A stretch of DNA of 43,195 bases from an uncultured Prevotella sp. (lineage in GTDB: Bacteria; Bacteroidota; Bacteroidia; Bacteroidales; Bacteroidaceae): the NCBI GenBank assembly GCA_900770395.1, contig CAAGKM010000025.1, positions 1-43,195 of the forward strand. The letters are read 5' to 3'. The notes below the pieces were generated by a model. The model saw only the letters and a program-made list of their open reading frames with translations, was not told the DNA's origin and did no database searches. The first letter of the stretch is position 1. Each line of letters opens with the position of its first letter. Made by a program: the position numbers and the translations under genes. Below, piece after piece: positions 31,142-39,642 of this stretch.

Positions 31142-31537
31142 TTATTTTGCAGGTGCTGTTGGCGTTGCAGGTGCTGCTGCATTCTCTGCAGGCGCTGCGG
31201 TGCCAGTTGTGGGCGCTGCTGTTTCCTTTGGCTGCGATGCGCCGAAGCCAGGCACGGTGTTAGGATTGGTGATGGGGTTCTCGATGTTCTCCATCACAGA
31301 GCTGTCGCCTGTTGCCTGTGGTGCCACGTAGGCGCAGGCAACACTGATAATCACCATGAGGGCAGCAAGTGTCCATGTTGTCTTCTCGATGAAGTCGGTG
31401 GTCTTGCGCACACCTCCAATCTGGTTGTACGAGGCGAAGTTTGATGCCAGACCGCCGCCTTTTGATTCCTGAATGAGCACGATGCCAATCATGAGCAGTG
31501 CTGCAATAACAATTAGAATTACTAATAATGTGTACAT
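31142..31537 (-). CDS. secG: Preprotein translocase subunit SecG
   Basis: 131 residues. Two transmembrane helices (about 2-22 and 54-73) flank the conserved loop LIQESKGGGLASNFAS ... GVRKTTDFIEKTTW. SecG assists SecYE in protein export. The C-terminus is a long Ala/Pro/Thr-rich tail (TTGTAAPAENAAAPATPTAP), as often in Bacteroidales SecG. It follows the TPR-type gene by 3 bases and is the last gene of the sigma-54 activator operon. Confidence 0.95.
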   Translation of the reverse strand: MYTLLVILIVIAALLMIGIVLIQESKGGGLASNFASYNQIGGVRKTTDFIEKTTWTLAALMVIISVACAYVAPQATGDSSVMENIENPITNPNTVPGFGASQPKETAAPTTGTAAPAENAAAPATPTAPAK

Positions 31538-31540
31538 GTC

Positions 31541-32302
31541 TTAATTTTTTTTATTGTTGTTTATTATTAATTTCTCTAAGAAACGTATTTGGTCCTCGAA
31601 ATATAGGTTTTTGTGCGGAAACTGCTCGCTGAGCCTTGTTATTATGTCAAGTGCCTTTTGGAAGCGTCCCTGTTTCACGTATATTCTTGCCAGCGCCTCG
31701 GTGAAGTAGTTCTCCTCGGGCTCTGGCTCGTCGTCAATGTGTGGCGTGCTGGCATTTTCGGCTGTGGCCGTCTCCTCGCTGAGCACTATCTTACCCTGGT
31801 TGTCCTCAAGAAACGAGTCGATGAGGCTCTGTCCCCTGAACTGCGGAGTGTCGGCGTCGGTTGCTGTGCTGTCGTCGCTGCTCTCCAAGAGGTAAGCCAC
31901 ATAGTCCACTGCTGCGTCGGCTGCGGTGGGCTTGCGCTTATGGTGAGTCTCGTCCTGCTCCTCATCCTTAGGCATCGACTCTAAGAAGTTGTCGATGAGC
32001 GATATTGTGCGGCTTTCTGTCTCTTTGCTGTCCTGTACTGCGGTATCGGCGTTGTTTTCATCTTTCTGCAGACGGTAGTGCATAGCCTCCACCAGATTGA
32101 ATATCACCTTTCTGTCGGTGATGTATATCGCCGCGTTACGCAACTCCTCGTCGAACGTCGCATCGTGGAGCAGGTAAAGGTTTTGCAGCAGCAGCAGGCG
32201 CGCTGTCTGGAAATATGGATAGAGCGCCACCATGGAGCGCAGCTCGTAGAGAGTCTCGCGGTCCATTCGCTCGGGGTGGTTTATCAGCTCTGTCAGTTCC
32301 AT
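31541..32302 (-). CDS. TPR-type hypothetical protein next to secG
   Basis: 253 residues. The N-terminal third is helical (LINHPERMDRETLYELRSMVALYPYFQTARLLLLQNLYLL), the middle is acidic and low in complexity (ESMPKDEEQDE, DSFLEDNQGK repeated once as DNFLESMPKD-like units), and the C-terminus has a TPR-like helix pair (ENYFTEALARIYVKQGRFQKALDIITRLSEQFPHKN). I know this gene as a conserved neighbour between lptE and secG in Bacteroidales, with no assigned function. No signal peptide or membrane helix. Confidence 0.8.
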   Translation of the reverse strand: MELTELINHPERMDRETLYELRSMVALYPYFQTARLLLLQNLYLLHDATFDEELRNAAIYITDRKVIFNLVEAMHYRLQKDENNADTAVQDSKETESRTISLIDNFLESMPKDEEQDETHHKRKPTAADAAVDYVAYLLESSDDSTATDADTPQFRGQSLIDSFLEDNQGKIVLSEETATAENASTPHIDDEPEPEENYFTEALARIYVKQGRFQKALDIITRLSEQFPHKNLYFEDQIRFLEKLIINNNKKN

Positions 32303-32320
32303 ATACCTTTATTAAATATA

Positions 32321-32842
32321 TTACCAGTTTGCCACTGTGGCATTGAATATCTGCTCGGTTATTTCCTCGCACATCTGTGTCACCAGCTCTTCCTGCACGG
32401 AGTTGAGCGACTGCGTTGTCTCGTATGTCGAGCGTGCTGTGAACTGCCGCTCAAAGTCCTCTTTATGGTTGGTGGTGTTGGTGAATCTCACATTCACTGT
32501 CATCGCCAGTTCTGTCTGTGCCGAATATCCCTCTGCCGACACCGACTTGTTTTGCTGGGTGTATTGCGTTATCTCACCCTCTATCTTAAGGTCGCCGTTG
32601 CGCTTCACCTGAATGAGCTTGGTGTGGCTTGCAAACTCGTCCTTCAGCTGGTTGTTGAAGATGCTCGCCATCGGTCCCCACACGTAGCTTGAGCGTATTG
32701 GGAAGTCTGCAATCTGTATGGTCTTGGTCTTGTTGTAGTCGATGCTCGCTCCGTTGAACTTGTACGAAACCGAGCAGGCGGTGACGCACGTAAGCACCAC
32801 CACGGCCATAACCACTGCATATAAGAAATGACGCATTTTCAA
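32321..32842 (-). CDS. lptE: LptE-like lipopolysaccharide-assembly lipoprotein
   Basis: 173 residues. The signal ends VVLTCVTAC with a lipobox cysteine, followed by SVSYKFNGASIDYNKTKTIQIADFPIRS, the typical start of Bacteroidales LptE proteins, and a helical region with RSTYETTQSLNSVQEELVTQMCEEITEQIFNATVANW. LptE plugs the LptD barrel that inserts LPS in the outer membrane. It is downstream of the sigma-54 activator and 18 bases before the TPR-type gene. Confidence 0.9.
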   Translation of the reverse strand: MKMRHFLYAVVMAVVVLTCVTACSVSYKFNGASIDYNKTKTIQIADFPIRSSYVWGPMASIFNNQLKDEFASHTKLIQVKRNGDLKIEGEITQYTQQNKSVSAEGYSAQTELAMTVNVRFTNTTNHKEDFERQFTARSTYETTQSLNSVQEELVTQMCEEITEQIFNATVANW

Positions 32843-32926
32843 TTTTCTTTTTCTCTTTATTTTATTTCGGTTCTCTTACGATTGCCGTTTATGTTATCTT
32901 TACAAATGTCCGTCGCTTGGGCTTTG

Positions 32927-34198
32927 TCAGTATTTGTCGTCTAAACCATACTGATGTATTCTGCGGTAGAGCGTGCGCTCTGATATTCCCAATTCCTGTG
33001 CCGCCAGTTTGCGCTTGCCTTTATGCTTCTCGAGAGCCATCTCTGTCATCTGTCTCTCCATTTTTTCCAGATTCATCGTCTCGCGCTCTGCAGGCTCAAT
33101 GTATTCCTCGGCAACGGCATCCACCACGGCTGGTGTCCGTGTCGAGCCAATATATATAGGTTGCTGTATCTGCGACGGCGACTGTGACAGTACAGCCACA
33201 GCCTGTGTGGTGTCAATCACAGGAGTGTTGTTGCGGCTTTCCTGCTTCACGTCTGCCAGCTGTTTCTTCAGTCCGTCAATCTCCTGCCGCATGGTCTCCA
33301 TGTTGCTGCGCATGTCCATCATCACCTTGTATATCACCTCACGCTCAGTCTCAAAACTGTGGCTGCCGCCTGTGCTGCCGCCAACAGTGGCAAGCATTGT
33401 GCTCTCGCGGTCGTTGGGGATGAACTGCCCGAGCATCTCCTCGTTGATTGTCCTCTCGTGTGAGAGCACCGCCAGTTGCTCGGTGATGTTCTTCAGCTGG
33501 CGCACATTGCCCGGCCATTTGTATTTCAGCATCATCTGCTTGGCGCCGTCGGTAAGCTCTATGCGGTCCATCTTGTACTTCTCCACCATCTGCATCACAA
33601 ACAGGCGGAACAGCAGCAGGATGTCCTCGCCGCGTTCGCGCAGCGGCGGCATCTTTATGGGTATGGAGCTGAGACGGTAGTAGAGGTCTTCCCTGAAGCG
33701 TCCCTCGCTTATGGCGCGCCGCACGTTCACATTTGTGGCTGCAACCACGCGCACGTCGGTCTTACGCACCTCGGTGCCTCCCACCGGAATATACTCGCCT
33801 GTCTCAAGCACCCTGAGCAGGCGTGCCTGAGTGGACATGGGCAGCTCGCCCACCTCATCGAGAAACAGCGTGCCCTTGTTCACCACACCGAAGTATCCCG
33901 GATGCTCGCCCACTGCTCCAGTGAATGCTCCTTTCACATGGCCGAACAGCTCGCTGTCGATGGTTCCCTCGGGAATGGCTCCGCAGTTGATGGCGAAATA
34001 TTTCTCGCGGCGGCGCTGCGAACAGTCGTGTATGATGCGTGGAATCACTTCCTTACCCACACCGCTCTCGCCTACAATCAAGACACTAAGGTCGGTTGGC
34101 GCCACTTGCAGTGCGACGTCAAGCACGTGGTTGAGCTGCTCGCTGTTGCCCACGATATTATACCTCTTTTTTATGTCTTGAAGCTCCGTTCTGTCCAT
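32927..34198 (-). CDS. Sigma-54-dependent transcriptional activator (no receiver domain)
   Basis: 423 residues from MDRTELQDIKK. The AAA+ domain starts almost at the N-terminus: Walker A GESGVGKE (43-50), the sigma-54 contact loop GAFTGA (90-95), Walker B LFLDEVGELP (111-120), and R-finger region RLSSIPIKMPPLRERGEDI. A long linker (residues 275-375) includes a coiled-coil-like MRSNMETMRQEIDGLKKQLADVK, and the C-terminus is a Fis-type HTH (MALEKHKGKRKLAAQELGISERTLYRRI). There is no N-terminal sensor or receiver domain, so its activation signal is unknown. The ATG at 34210 is inside the promoter (34208-34215), so 34198 is used. It heads the lptE-TPR-secG series. Confidence 0.92.
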   Translation of the reverse strand: MDRTELQDIKKRYNIVGNSEQLNHVLDVALQVAPTDLSVLIVGESGVGKEVIPRIIHDCSQRRREKYFAINCGAIPEGTIDSELFGHVKGAFTGAVGEHPGYFGVVNKGTLFLDEVGELPMSTQARLLRVLETGEYIPVGGTEVRKTDVRVVAATNVNVRRAISEGRFREDLYYRLSSIPIKMPPLRERGEDILLLFRLFVMQMVEKYKMDRIELTDGAKQMMLKYKWPGNVRQLKNITEQLAVLSHERTINEEMLGQFIPNDRESTMLATVGGSTGGSHSFETEREVIYKVMMDMRSNMETMRQEIDGLKKQLADVKQESRNNTPVIDTTQAVAVLSQSPSQIQQPIYIGSTRTPAVVDAVAEEYIEPAERETMNLEKMERQMTEMALEKHKGKRKLAAQELGISERTLYRRIHQYGLDDKY

Positions 34199-34207
34199 TT
34201 TATCGGG

Positions 34208-34215
34208 CAAAGTTA
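34208..34215 (-). promoter_or_regulatory. -7 element of the sigma-54 activator operon
   Basis: TAACTTTG on the minus strand, 9 bases before the ATG at 34198. The upstream TTTG is not evident. Confidence 0.6.
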
Positions 34216-34255
34216 CGAATTTTATTTTATATTTCTATGTATTTTCTAAATATTT

Positions 34256-35245
34256 TTATGATTTCTTGTCGATTTTTATCAACAAAAGCCCTATTGCCGT
34301 CCATATCAGCTCGCGCAAACGCACCAACAGCGCAACAAAGATGCCTGCCGATGCCGACAGTTGCAAGCCGTGTGCCGACATGAGGAACCCGCCCTCTCTG
34401 CCTCCCAATTGCAGCGGCATGAAGAACAGCATGTTGGCAAACAGAGATGTGAACGCCAGTATTAGTATGCAATCGATATAATTAGCCGATGGCATGATGA
34501 CCAGCAGGATGAAGAATATCTCGAGTGCCGACACCACCCTGCACGCAAACTCGAGCGCCACGGCGAGCATGAACGACCGTGGATTGTTGTTGCGGAGCAT
34601 GGTCATGTCGCGGTCGATGTTCTCAAGCTGTTCTTTGTGGCTCTCAAAGAACGGCTGCACCTTGCGTTTTATCAGGGGAAACCGTTGCAGCAGGCTCATG
34701 ATGCTTACCACAATGCCGTGACGGTAGCCTTTCAGAAAGAGACACACCGCAGCCACGCAGAACAATGTGATGGCGCTGAGCAGAATGGTCATGAACGTGC
34801 TCATTGGCTGGGTGACAACATATAGCGCGGCACTGAACAGCCAGAACCAGAAGTGCGAGAAGATATGCGTCATGGCATAAAGCAACACCGATGCCGATGC
34901 CTTCTCGGTGCCAATCTTGGGCGACAGCGACATGATGCGGTAGGGCTCGCCGCCCATCAGCCCGCCGGGAGTGGCGTAGTTGAGCGCAAAGCCGGTGACG
35001 GTGATTTTATACAGCCACCAGAATCCCACCTTTTGCTTGTCGCCGGGGGCAACGTTGGATATGATTACATGCCATGCCGCCGTGTTGAACAGATAGAGCA
35101 CCGCCCACAGAAGCACCACCGCAAGGAACCAATAGCCTGCGCGCTGCACCCCTGTCCACACCTCGGCGAAGTTCAGTTGCGACACCATCAGCGCCAAAAC
35201 CACTAATCCAAACAGGAGAAATGCGTTTTGATACTTTTTCTTCAT
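34256..35245 (-). CDS. Lysylphosphatidylglycerol synthase-type transmembrane (flippase-like) protein
   Basis: 329 residues with about eight hydrophobic segments. The conserved core of the family is present: AWHVIISNVAPGDKQKVGFWWLYKITVTGFALNYATPGGLMGGEPYRI, then YAMTHIFSHFWFWLF, and near the C-terminus MPLQLGGREGGFLMSAHGL. These proteins resemble the membrane part of MprF and AglD and are thought to move or handle lipid-linked compounds; the exact substrate is not known. The gene follows pdxA by 43 bases and may be co-transcribed with it. Confidence 0.85.
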   Translation of the reverse strand: MKKKYQNAFLLFGLVVLALMVSQLNFAEVWTGVQRAGYWFLAVVLLWAVLYLFNTAAWHVIISNVAPGDKQKVGFWWLYKITVTGFALNYATPGGLMGGEPYRIMSLSPKIGTEKASASVLLYAMTHIFSHFWFWLFSAALYVVTQPMSTFMTILLSAITLFCVAAVCLFLKGYRHGIVVSIMSLLQRFPLIKRKVQPFFESHKEQLENIDRDMTMLRNNNPRSFMLAVALEFACRVVSALEIFFILLVIMPSANYIDCILILAFTSLFANMLFFMPLQLGGREGGFLMSAHGLQLSASAGIFVALLVRLRELIWTAIGLLLIKIDKKS

Positions 35246-35288
35246 CGTCCACTTTATATACCTTAAATGTTATATTATGCAGTTGTGT

Positions 35289-36407
35289 TTACTGCTGAGG
35301 CTTCTTTGCGCCGTCGGCACGTTTCGACACGGCAAATCTCACCTTGTCGCCTTCCTCACGGCGCTCGTGATACAGCTTTTTCAACGGGTCGGCATGTGCC
35401 TCGTCGTAGTTCTGACGGTTGCGCAGCACGTCGATGGCGGTATAGATGGCATGGCGCATTGATGTGGCGTCGGCAATGTTCTTGCCGGCAATGTCGTAGG
35501 CAGTGCCGTGGTCGGGCGAGGTGCGCACTATGGGCAGTCCGGCGGTATAGTTCACACCCTCTTCCACTGCTAATGCCTTGAACGGTGCCAGTCCCTGGTC
35601 GTGATACATTGCGAGCACGGCATCAAACTTGGTGTAGGCTCCGCTGCCGAAGAAGCCGTCGGCGGCGTATGGGCCAAATGCCTGTATATTGTTCTTGTCC
35701 AAAATCTCGAGAGCTGGCATGATAACCTCCTGCTCTTCCTTGCCTAATAGACCGTTGTCGCCTGCGTGGGGATTGAGTGCCAGCATTGCGATGCGTGGAT
35801 TGGTGATGCGGAAGTCACGCTTCAGACTTTGGTGCAGTATTGTCGCCTTCTCCACAATCTTGTCGGTGGTGATGGCTGCCGCAAGGTCTTTCATTGCGAT
35901 GTGTGTGGTGACGAGCGCCACGCGCAGATTGCCGTTCATGAGTATCATCAGCGACTTGGCACCGTCGCCCACCTTGTCCTCGATATACTCGGTGTGACCG
36001 CAGAAATGGAATGTGTCGCTCTGTATGTTGTTCTTGTTGATTGGAGCTGTCACCAATACATCGTAACAGTTGTTCTCGAAGTCTGTCATTGCTCTCTCAA
36101 GTGCAGTGAGTGCGGCTGCTCCAGCTTCTGCCGACGGTTTGCCCAGTTCTATCTTCACTTCGCCGTCAATGGTGGTGAGCAGGTTGAGCTTTCCGTCCTG
36201 TGCCTCTTCTGCGTTGGTGATGATGTTCACTGCCACTTCCGAGTTTATAGCCTTGCGGTGGTAGGCTGCCGCCTTTGGCGACCCATATATAATAGGTGTG
36301 CAGAGGTCGAACATTGTCGGATCCTCAAAAGCCTTGAATATCACCTCGTAGCCAATGCCGTTGGTGTCGCCGTGCGTGATAGCCACGCGTATTTTCTTAT
36401 CTTCCAT
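35289..36407 (-). CDS. pdxA: 4-hydroxythreonine-4-phosphate dehydrogenase
   Basis: 372 residues. It oxidises 4-phosphohydroxy-L-threonine in DXP-dependent pyridoxal phosphate synthesis. Motifs: VAITHGDTNGIGYEVIFKAF at the N-terminus, TAPINKNNI, FCGHTEYI, LNPHAGDNGLLGKEE, MYHDQGLAPFKAL and RTSPDHGTAYDIAGKN; the histidines of the metal site are in these blocks. Somewhat longer than the E. coli protein, with a charged C-terminal extension. It lies 13 bases after rlmN. Confidence 0.95.
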   Translation of the reverse strand: MEDKKIRVAITHGDTNGIGYEVIFKAFEDPTMFDLCTPIIYGSPKAAAYHRKAINSEVAVNIITNAEEAQDGKLNLLTTIDGEVKIELGKPSAEAGAAALTALERAMTDFENNCYDVLVTAPINKNNIQSDTFHFCGHTEYIEDKVGDGAKSLMILMNGNLRVALVTTHIAMKDLAAAITTDKIVEKATILHQSLKRDFRITNPRIAMLALNPHAGDNGLLGKEEQEVIMPALEILDKNNIQAFGPYAADGFFGSGAYTKFDAVLAMYHDQGLAPFKALAVEEGVNYTAGLPIVRTSPDHGTAYDIAGKNIADATSMRHAIYTAIDVLRNRQNYDEAHADPLKKLYHERREEGDKVRFAVSKRADGAKKPQQ

Positions 36408-36420
36408 TATAATTATTCTT

Positions 36421-37467
36421 TTAGTTATTCTTTTCTTTATCTTTTTCCTTTTTGGCAGTGCTCAGCAGTCCGCAGGCTGCGAAGATGTCTTGTCCTCGGC
36501 TCGCCCTTATCGTGGCGGTCACGCCGTGGTTGGTGAGATAGTCGCGGAAGTTCTCCATCCTCTTTGTGTCGCTTGTGTGGAGATCCACTCCCAGTATGTC
36601 GTGAAACCTTATCAGGTTCACCCTGCACTCCAGTCCTTGCGTCAGCCTGATTATCTCCTTGGCGTAGGTCAGCGAGTCGTTCAGTCCTCCGAACATGATA
36701 TATTCAAAGGTGCAGCGTCGCTGGTGGGTGAAGTCATAATGCTTCAGCAACTCCACCACTTGGGTGATGCTCATCTGTCGCTCCGCCGGCATCAGCGTCT
36801 GGCGCTGCTCGGGCAGTGGCGAGTGCATCGATATAGCCACATGGCAGTCGCTCTCGTCAAGGAAGCGTTTCAGCTTGTTCTTTATTCCCACGCTGCTCAC
36901 CGTTATGCGCTTCGGACTCCATGCGTATCCGTAGTCGGCGGTGAGAATCTTTGTGGCAGCAAGTACGTTGTCAAGATTGTCCATCGGCTCGCCCTGTCCC
37001 ATAAACACAATGTTGGTTAGGTTGTCGCGCTCCGGCAGTGAGTATATCTGGTTGATGATGTCGCCGGCAGTGAGGCTGCCCTCAAATCCCTGCTTGCCAG
37101 TCTGGCAGAACAGGCAGTTCATCTTACATCCCACCTGGCATGACACGCACAGCGTGGCACGGTCGTTGTCGGGAATATATACTGTCTCAACAAACTTTCC
37201 GCTTGCAGTGGGAAACAGATACTTTATCGTGCCGTCCACCGACCTCTGACAGTCGATGGGCGCCATGCAGCCTACAACAAAGTGAGAGGCAAGCAGTTCT
37301 CTGTTTGCCTTCGATATATTGGTCATCTCGCTAATGTCTGTTACATGCTTGGTATACAGCCATTTTGCCATCTGTGATGCGGTGAATGCCGGCATTCCCA
37401 AGGCTTTCACCTCGGCTTTCAGCTCGTCCATCTGCATGCCCATCAACACTTTCTTTGTGCAGTCCAT
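36421..37467 (-). CDS. rlmN: 23S rRNA (adenine-2-C2)-methyltransferase RlmN
   Basis: 348 residues from MDCTKKVLMGMQMDELK. It methylates A2503 of 23S rRNA and A37 of some tRNAs. The radical SAM motif is CxxxCxxC in VGCKMNCLFCQTGKQG near residue 115, preceded by the conserved CVSCQVGC; NIVFMGQGEPMDNLDNV, ITVSSVGI and AISMHSPLPEQR follow, and the catalytic Cys region near the C-terminus is DIFAACGLL. An ATG four codons upstream (37479) sits only 15 bases from the -7 element, so the start is slightly uncertain. It probably heads rlmN-pdxA-flippase-like. Confidence 0.95.
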   Translation of the reverse strand: MDCTKKVLMGMQMDELKAEVKALGMPAFTASQMAKWLYTKHVTDISEMTNISKANRELLASHFVVGCMAPIDCQRSVDGTIKYLFPTASGKFVETVYIPDNDRATLCVSCQVGCKMNCLFCQTGKQGFEGSLTAGDIINQIYSLPERDNLTNIVFMGQGEPMDNLDNVLAATKILTADYGYAWSPKRITVSSVGIKNKLKRFLDESDCHVAISMHSPLPEQRQTLMPAERQMSITQVVELLKHYDFTHQRRCTFEYIMFGGLNDSLTYAKEIIRLTQGLECRVNLIRFHDILGVDLHTSDTKRMENFRDYLTNHGVTATIRASRGQDIFAACGLLSTAKKEKDKEKNN

Positions 37468-37493
37468 ATTATTATGCATAATAATTCAAGGTG

Positions 37494-37501
37494 CAAAGTT
37501 A
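37494..37501 (-). promoter_or_regulatory. -7 element of rlmN
   Basis: TAACTTTG on the minus strand, 26 bases before the chosen ATG. The -33 element is not clear. Confidence 0.6.
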
Positions 37502-37530
37502 CGAAAAAAAAATGAAAAAGGTATTTTTTA

Positions 37531-37562
37531 TTTGCTTTTGTTGCAATTATTTTGTAATTTTG
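37531..37562 (+). promoter_or_regulatory. Promoter of the flavodoxin-type gene
   Basis: TTTG (37531-37534), 20 bases, TAATTTTG (37555-37562): an exact consensus match, divergent from the rlmN promoter. The leader to the ATG at 37687 is about 120 bases, with nothing further recognised in it. Confidence 0.8.
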
Positions 37563-37686
37563 CGCCATATATAATATAATATAAGGTGTAAACGGGCGTT
37601 AAGCCTTGTGAAATATGGCATACTTCTAATTCAGAGTTGTAAATTTATAGAGACAAGAAACGGTAGAATAAAAATAGGAAAAGGAA

Positions 37687-38319
37687 ATGAAAGATATAAT
37701 AGATCTGAATATCTTGATTATTAACGGAAGTCCACGTCCCCAAGGACAGATTTCGCAGATGCTCGACATAATGCGAAGTGAGGCGGAAGCAAAGGGAGCG
37801 CATGTTGAGGTTGTAAGTACGAACAGGCTCAGTATCAAGCCTTGCATAGGATGTATGGCTTGCCGCACAAGGAATAAATGCTTGCTGGCAGAAGACGATT
37901 CACAGCGAGTATTGAAAATGATGCAGGATGCGGATGTCGTCATCATGGGAGCCCCATGCTACTGGGGAAACATTCCTGGTCAGATGAAACTTCTGTTCGA
38001 CAGAATTGTATATGGCTTGATGCAGGACAGTCAGCGTTTCCCAATACCTCTTATGAAAGGGAAGCAATGTATTTTGGTCAGCACTTGCACCACTCCTTGG
38101 CCTTTCAATATTTTCTTCAATCAGTCACATGGTGCCATTAGAGCCATGCGTGAGATTTGCCACTATTCTGGTTTCAAGATTGTCAAGACGATTGAGCGTG
38201 GAGGCACTCATAAGAAGCCACAACTTACAGAAAAAGACAAGAAAAAATGTTTGAAAGCGATTCTAAGTGTACTAAAACATCCTTATGAGCAAAATACTGA
38301 AAGTAAGGCTCCAAAGTGA
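37687..38319 (+). CDS. NADPH-dependent FMN reductase/flavodoxin family, iron-sulfur flavoprotein type
   Basis: 210 residues. Flavodoxin-like fold: ILIINGSPRPQGQISQMLDIM (phosphate-binding loop, residues 9-29), ADVVIMGAPCYWGNIPGQMKLLFDRI (near 82-107) and QCILVSTCTTPWPF. A cysteine cluster C-I-G-C-M-A-C followed by N-K-C at about 53-66 resembles the Fe-S site of iron-sulfur flavoproteins, though with uncertain spacing. Probably an NAD(P)H-dependent oxidoreductase acting on quinones, nitro compounds or metals; substrate unknown. Stands alone with its own promoter. Confidence 0.82.
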   Translation: MKDIIDLNILIINGSPRPQGQISQMLDIMRSEAEAKGAHVEVVSTNRLSIKPCIGCMACRTRNKCLLAEDDSQRVLKMMQDADVVIMGAPCYWGNIPGQMKLLFDRIVYGLMQDSQRFPIPLMKGKQCILVSTCTTPWPFNIFFNQSHGAIRAMREICHYSGFKIVKTIERGGTHKKPQLTEKDKKKCLKAILSVLKHPYEQNTESKAPK

Positions 38320-38439
38320 ATTAAGCAGTTATCACGGACTGACGGACAGGTATATTCATTATTGTTTTTATAAATTTAAATAAGTTTTTTATTTCTATGG
38401 CAAAAAACTAATATTTAATCATAAAAAATGGATATTTGT

Positions 38440-38470
38440 TTTGTCCTTTTGTCTATTTGACATAATTTTG
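38440..38470 (+). promoter_or_regulatory. Promoter of the CNNM/CorC-like gene
   Basis: TTTG (38440-38443), 19 bases, TAATTTTG (38463-38470). The leader of about 65 bases contains CCCCGG and CCGGGG (38487-38518), which can form a 6-bp GC stem around a 20-base loop shortly before the ATG. Confidence 0.72.
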
Positions 38471-38542
38471 TGCCCGTAATTTCAAGCCCCGGGTGTTTTC
38501 CCCATGATGCGTCCGGGGTATGTCTAACTAAAATGGTTTTAT

Positions 38543-39586
38543 ATGGGACTAATATTTTTATACCTGTTCGGTGCCTTGGCATTGTCGTTCTTATGTTCTG
38601 TTCTTGAGGCAGTTCTGTTATCCACCCCTATGTCATTCATATCCATGAAGGAGAATCAGGGAGCCAGGTCGGCTTCGCTGCTGAAGAAATACAAAACAAA
38701 TATCGACAAGCCTGTGGCTGCAATATTGTCGCTCAACACTGTTGCCCACACCATAGGCGCCGCAGGAGTAGGCTCTGAGTCGGTGAAGATTTTCGGCGAA
38801 GAATATTTCGGAATAATATCGGCGGTGCTGACACTTCTCATCCTTGTCCTGTCAGAGATAATTCCCAAGACCATAGGCGCATCTTATTGGCGTGCGCTTG
38901 CCCTGCCTTCTTCCAGAATAATACGTGTACTCATTATATTGACCTACCCGTTGGTGATGCTGTCTGAATTTATCACACGCATATTCTCACCACGGCAGCA
39001 TCAGCTCACAGTGAGCCGTGAGGAGGTGTCGGCAATGGTCAACGTCGGTGCTGAGGAAGGAGTGTTTCAGGCAAAGGAAACCAAGATAATACAGAGTTTC
39101 ATAAAGCTGGTGAACGTCACGGCAGGCGAAATCATGACACCCAACATCGTGGTGGCATCAGCAGAGGAGACACTTACGCTCCGCGATTTCTATGCCGACA
39201 AGCATTTCACGCCCTATTCGCGCATTCCGGTGTATGGCGATGACAAGGATTATATTGTTGGCTATGTGCTGCGGGCTGTTGTGTTGGAAAAACTTGCCGA
39301 GGATAAATTTGACATGACGCTCTCGCAGATTCTTCGTCCCATACTTTCGTTTACGGAAACTGAATCGGTGATGAAGATATGGGAGAGAATGCTTGAGCAG
39401 AAAGAGCATATATCGATAATCACCGACAGCTATGGATGCCTGAGGGGCATTGTGACCATGGAGGATGTTATTGAGACCATGCTGGGAGTGGAGATTGTCG
39501 ACGAATATGACACTGTGACCGACATGCAGTCATTTGCCAAGGATATATGGATAAAGATGCGGCAGAAGCGCCAGTGCGTGGTGTAG
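38543..39586 (+). CDS. CNNM/CorC-type membrane protein (DUF21 plus CBS pair)
   Basis: 347 residues. The N-terminal DUF21 domain has four hydrophobic segments (about 1-25, 55-80, 88-108, 118-145) with the family's polar residues (SVLEAVLLSTPMSFI, LSLNTVAHTIGAAGVG, LSEIIPKTIGASYW). Two CBS domains follow: VTAGEIMTPNIVVASAEETL with FTPYSRIPVYGDDKDYIVGYVLR, and TLSQILRPILSFTETESV with HISIITDSYGCLRGIVTMEDVIETMLG. Such proteins are Mg2+ (or Co2+) transport-linked, often called hemolysin or CorC-like. No C-terminal CorC_HlyC domain is present, as in shorter family members. The stop codon TAG is part of the tex -7 element. Confidence 0.9.
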   Translation: MGLIFLYLFGALALSFLCSVLEAVLLSTPMSFISMKENQGARSASLLKKYKTNIDKPVAAILSLNTVAHTIGAAGVGSESVKIFGEEYFGIISAVLTLLILVLSEIIPKTIGASYWRALALPSSRIIRVLIILTYPLVMLSEFITRIFSPRQHQLTVSREEVSAMVNVGAEEGVFQAKETKIIQSFIKLVNVTAGEIMTPNIVVASAEETLTLRDFYADKHFTPYSRIPVYGDDKDYIVGYVLRAVVLEKLAEDKFDMTLSQILRPILSFTETESVMKIWERMLEQKEHISIITDSYGCLRGIVTMEDVIETMLGVEIVDEYDTVTDMQSFAKDIWIKMRQKRQCVV

Positions 39587-39591
39587 CTTTG
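39584..39591 (+). promoter_or_regulatory. -7 element of tex overlapping the preceding stop codon
   Basis: TAGCTTTG, whose first three bases are the stop codon of the CNNM-type gene. About 50 bases to the tex ATG. The -33 element falls in the upstream coding region and is not conserved. Confidence 0.55.
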
Positions 39592-39642
39592 CAGCGTAAA
39601 AGTTCAAAAAAGAACCTTCATTGATAGTGTTTAATTTTAAAT

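Noticed and set aside
38471..38542. Metal riboswitch before the CNNM/CorC-like gene
   Set aside because: Only a single 6-bp GC stem is visible in a short leader; nothing matches a riboswitch fold I know.
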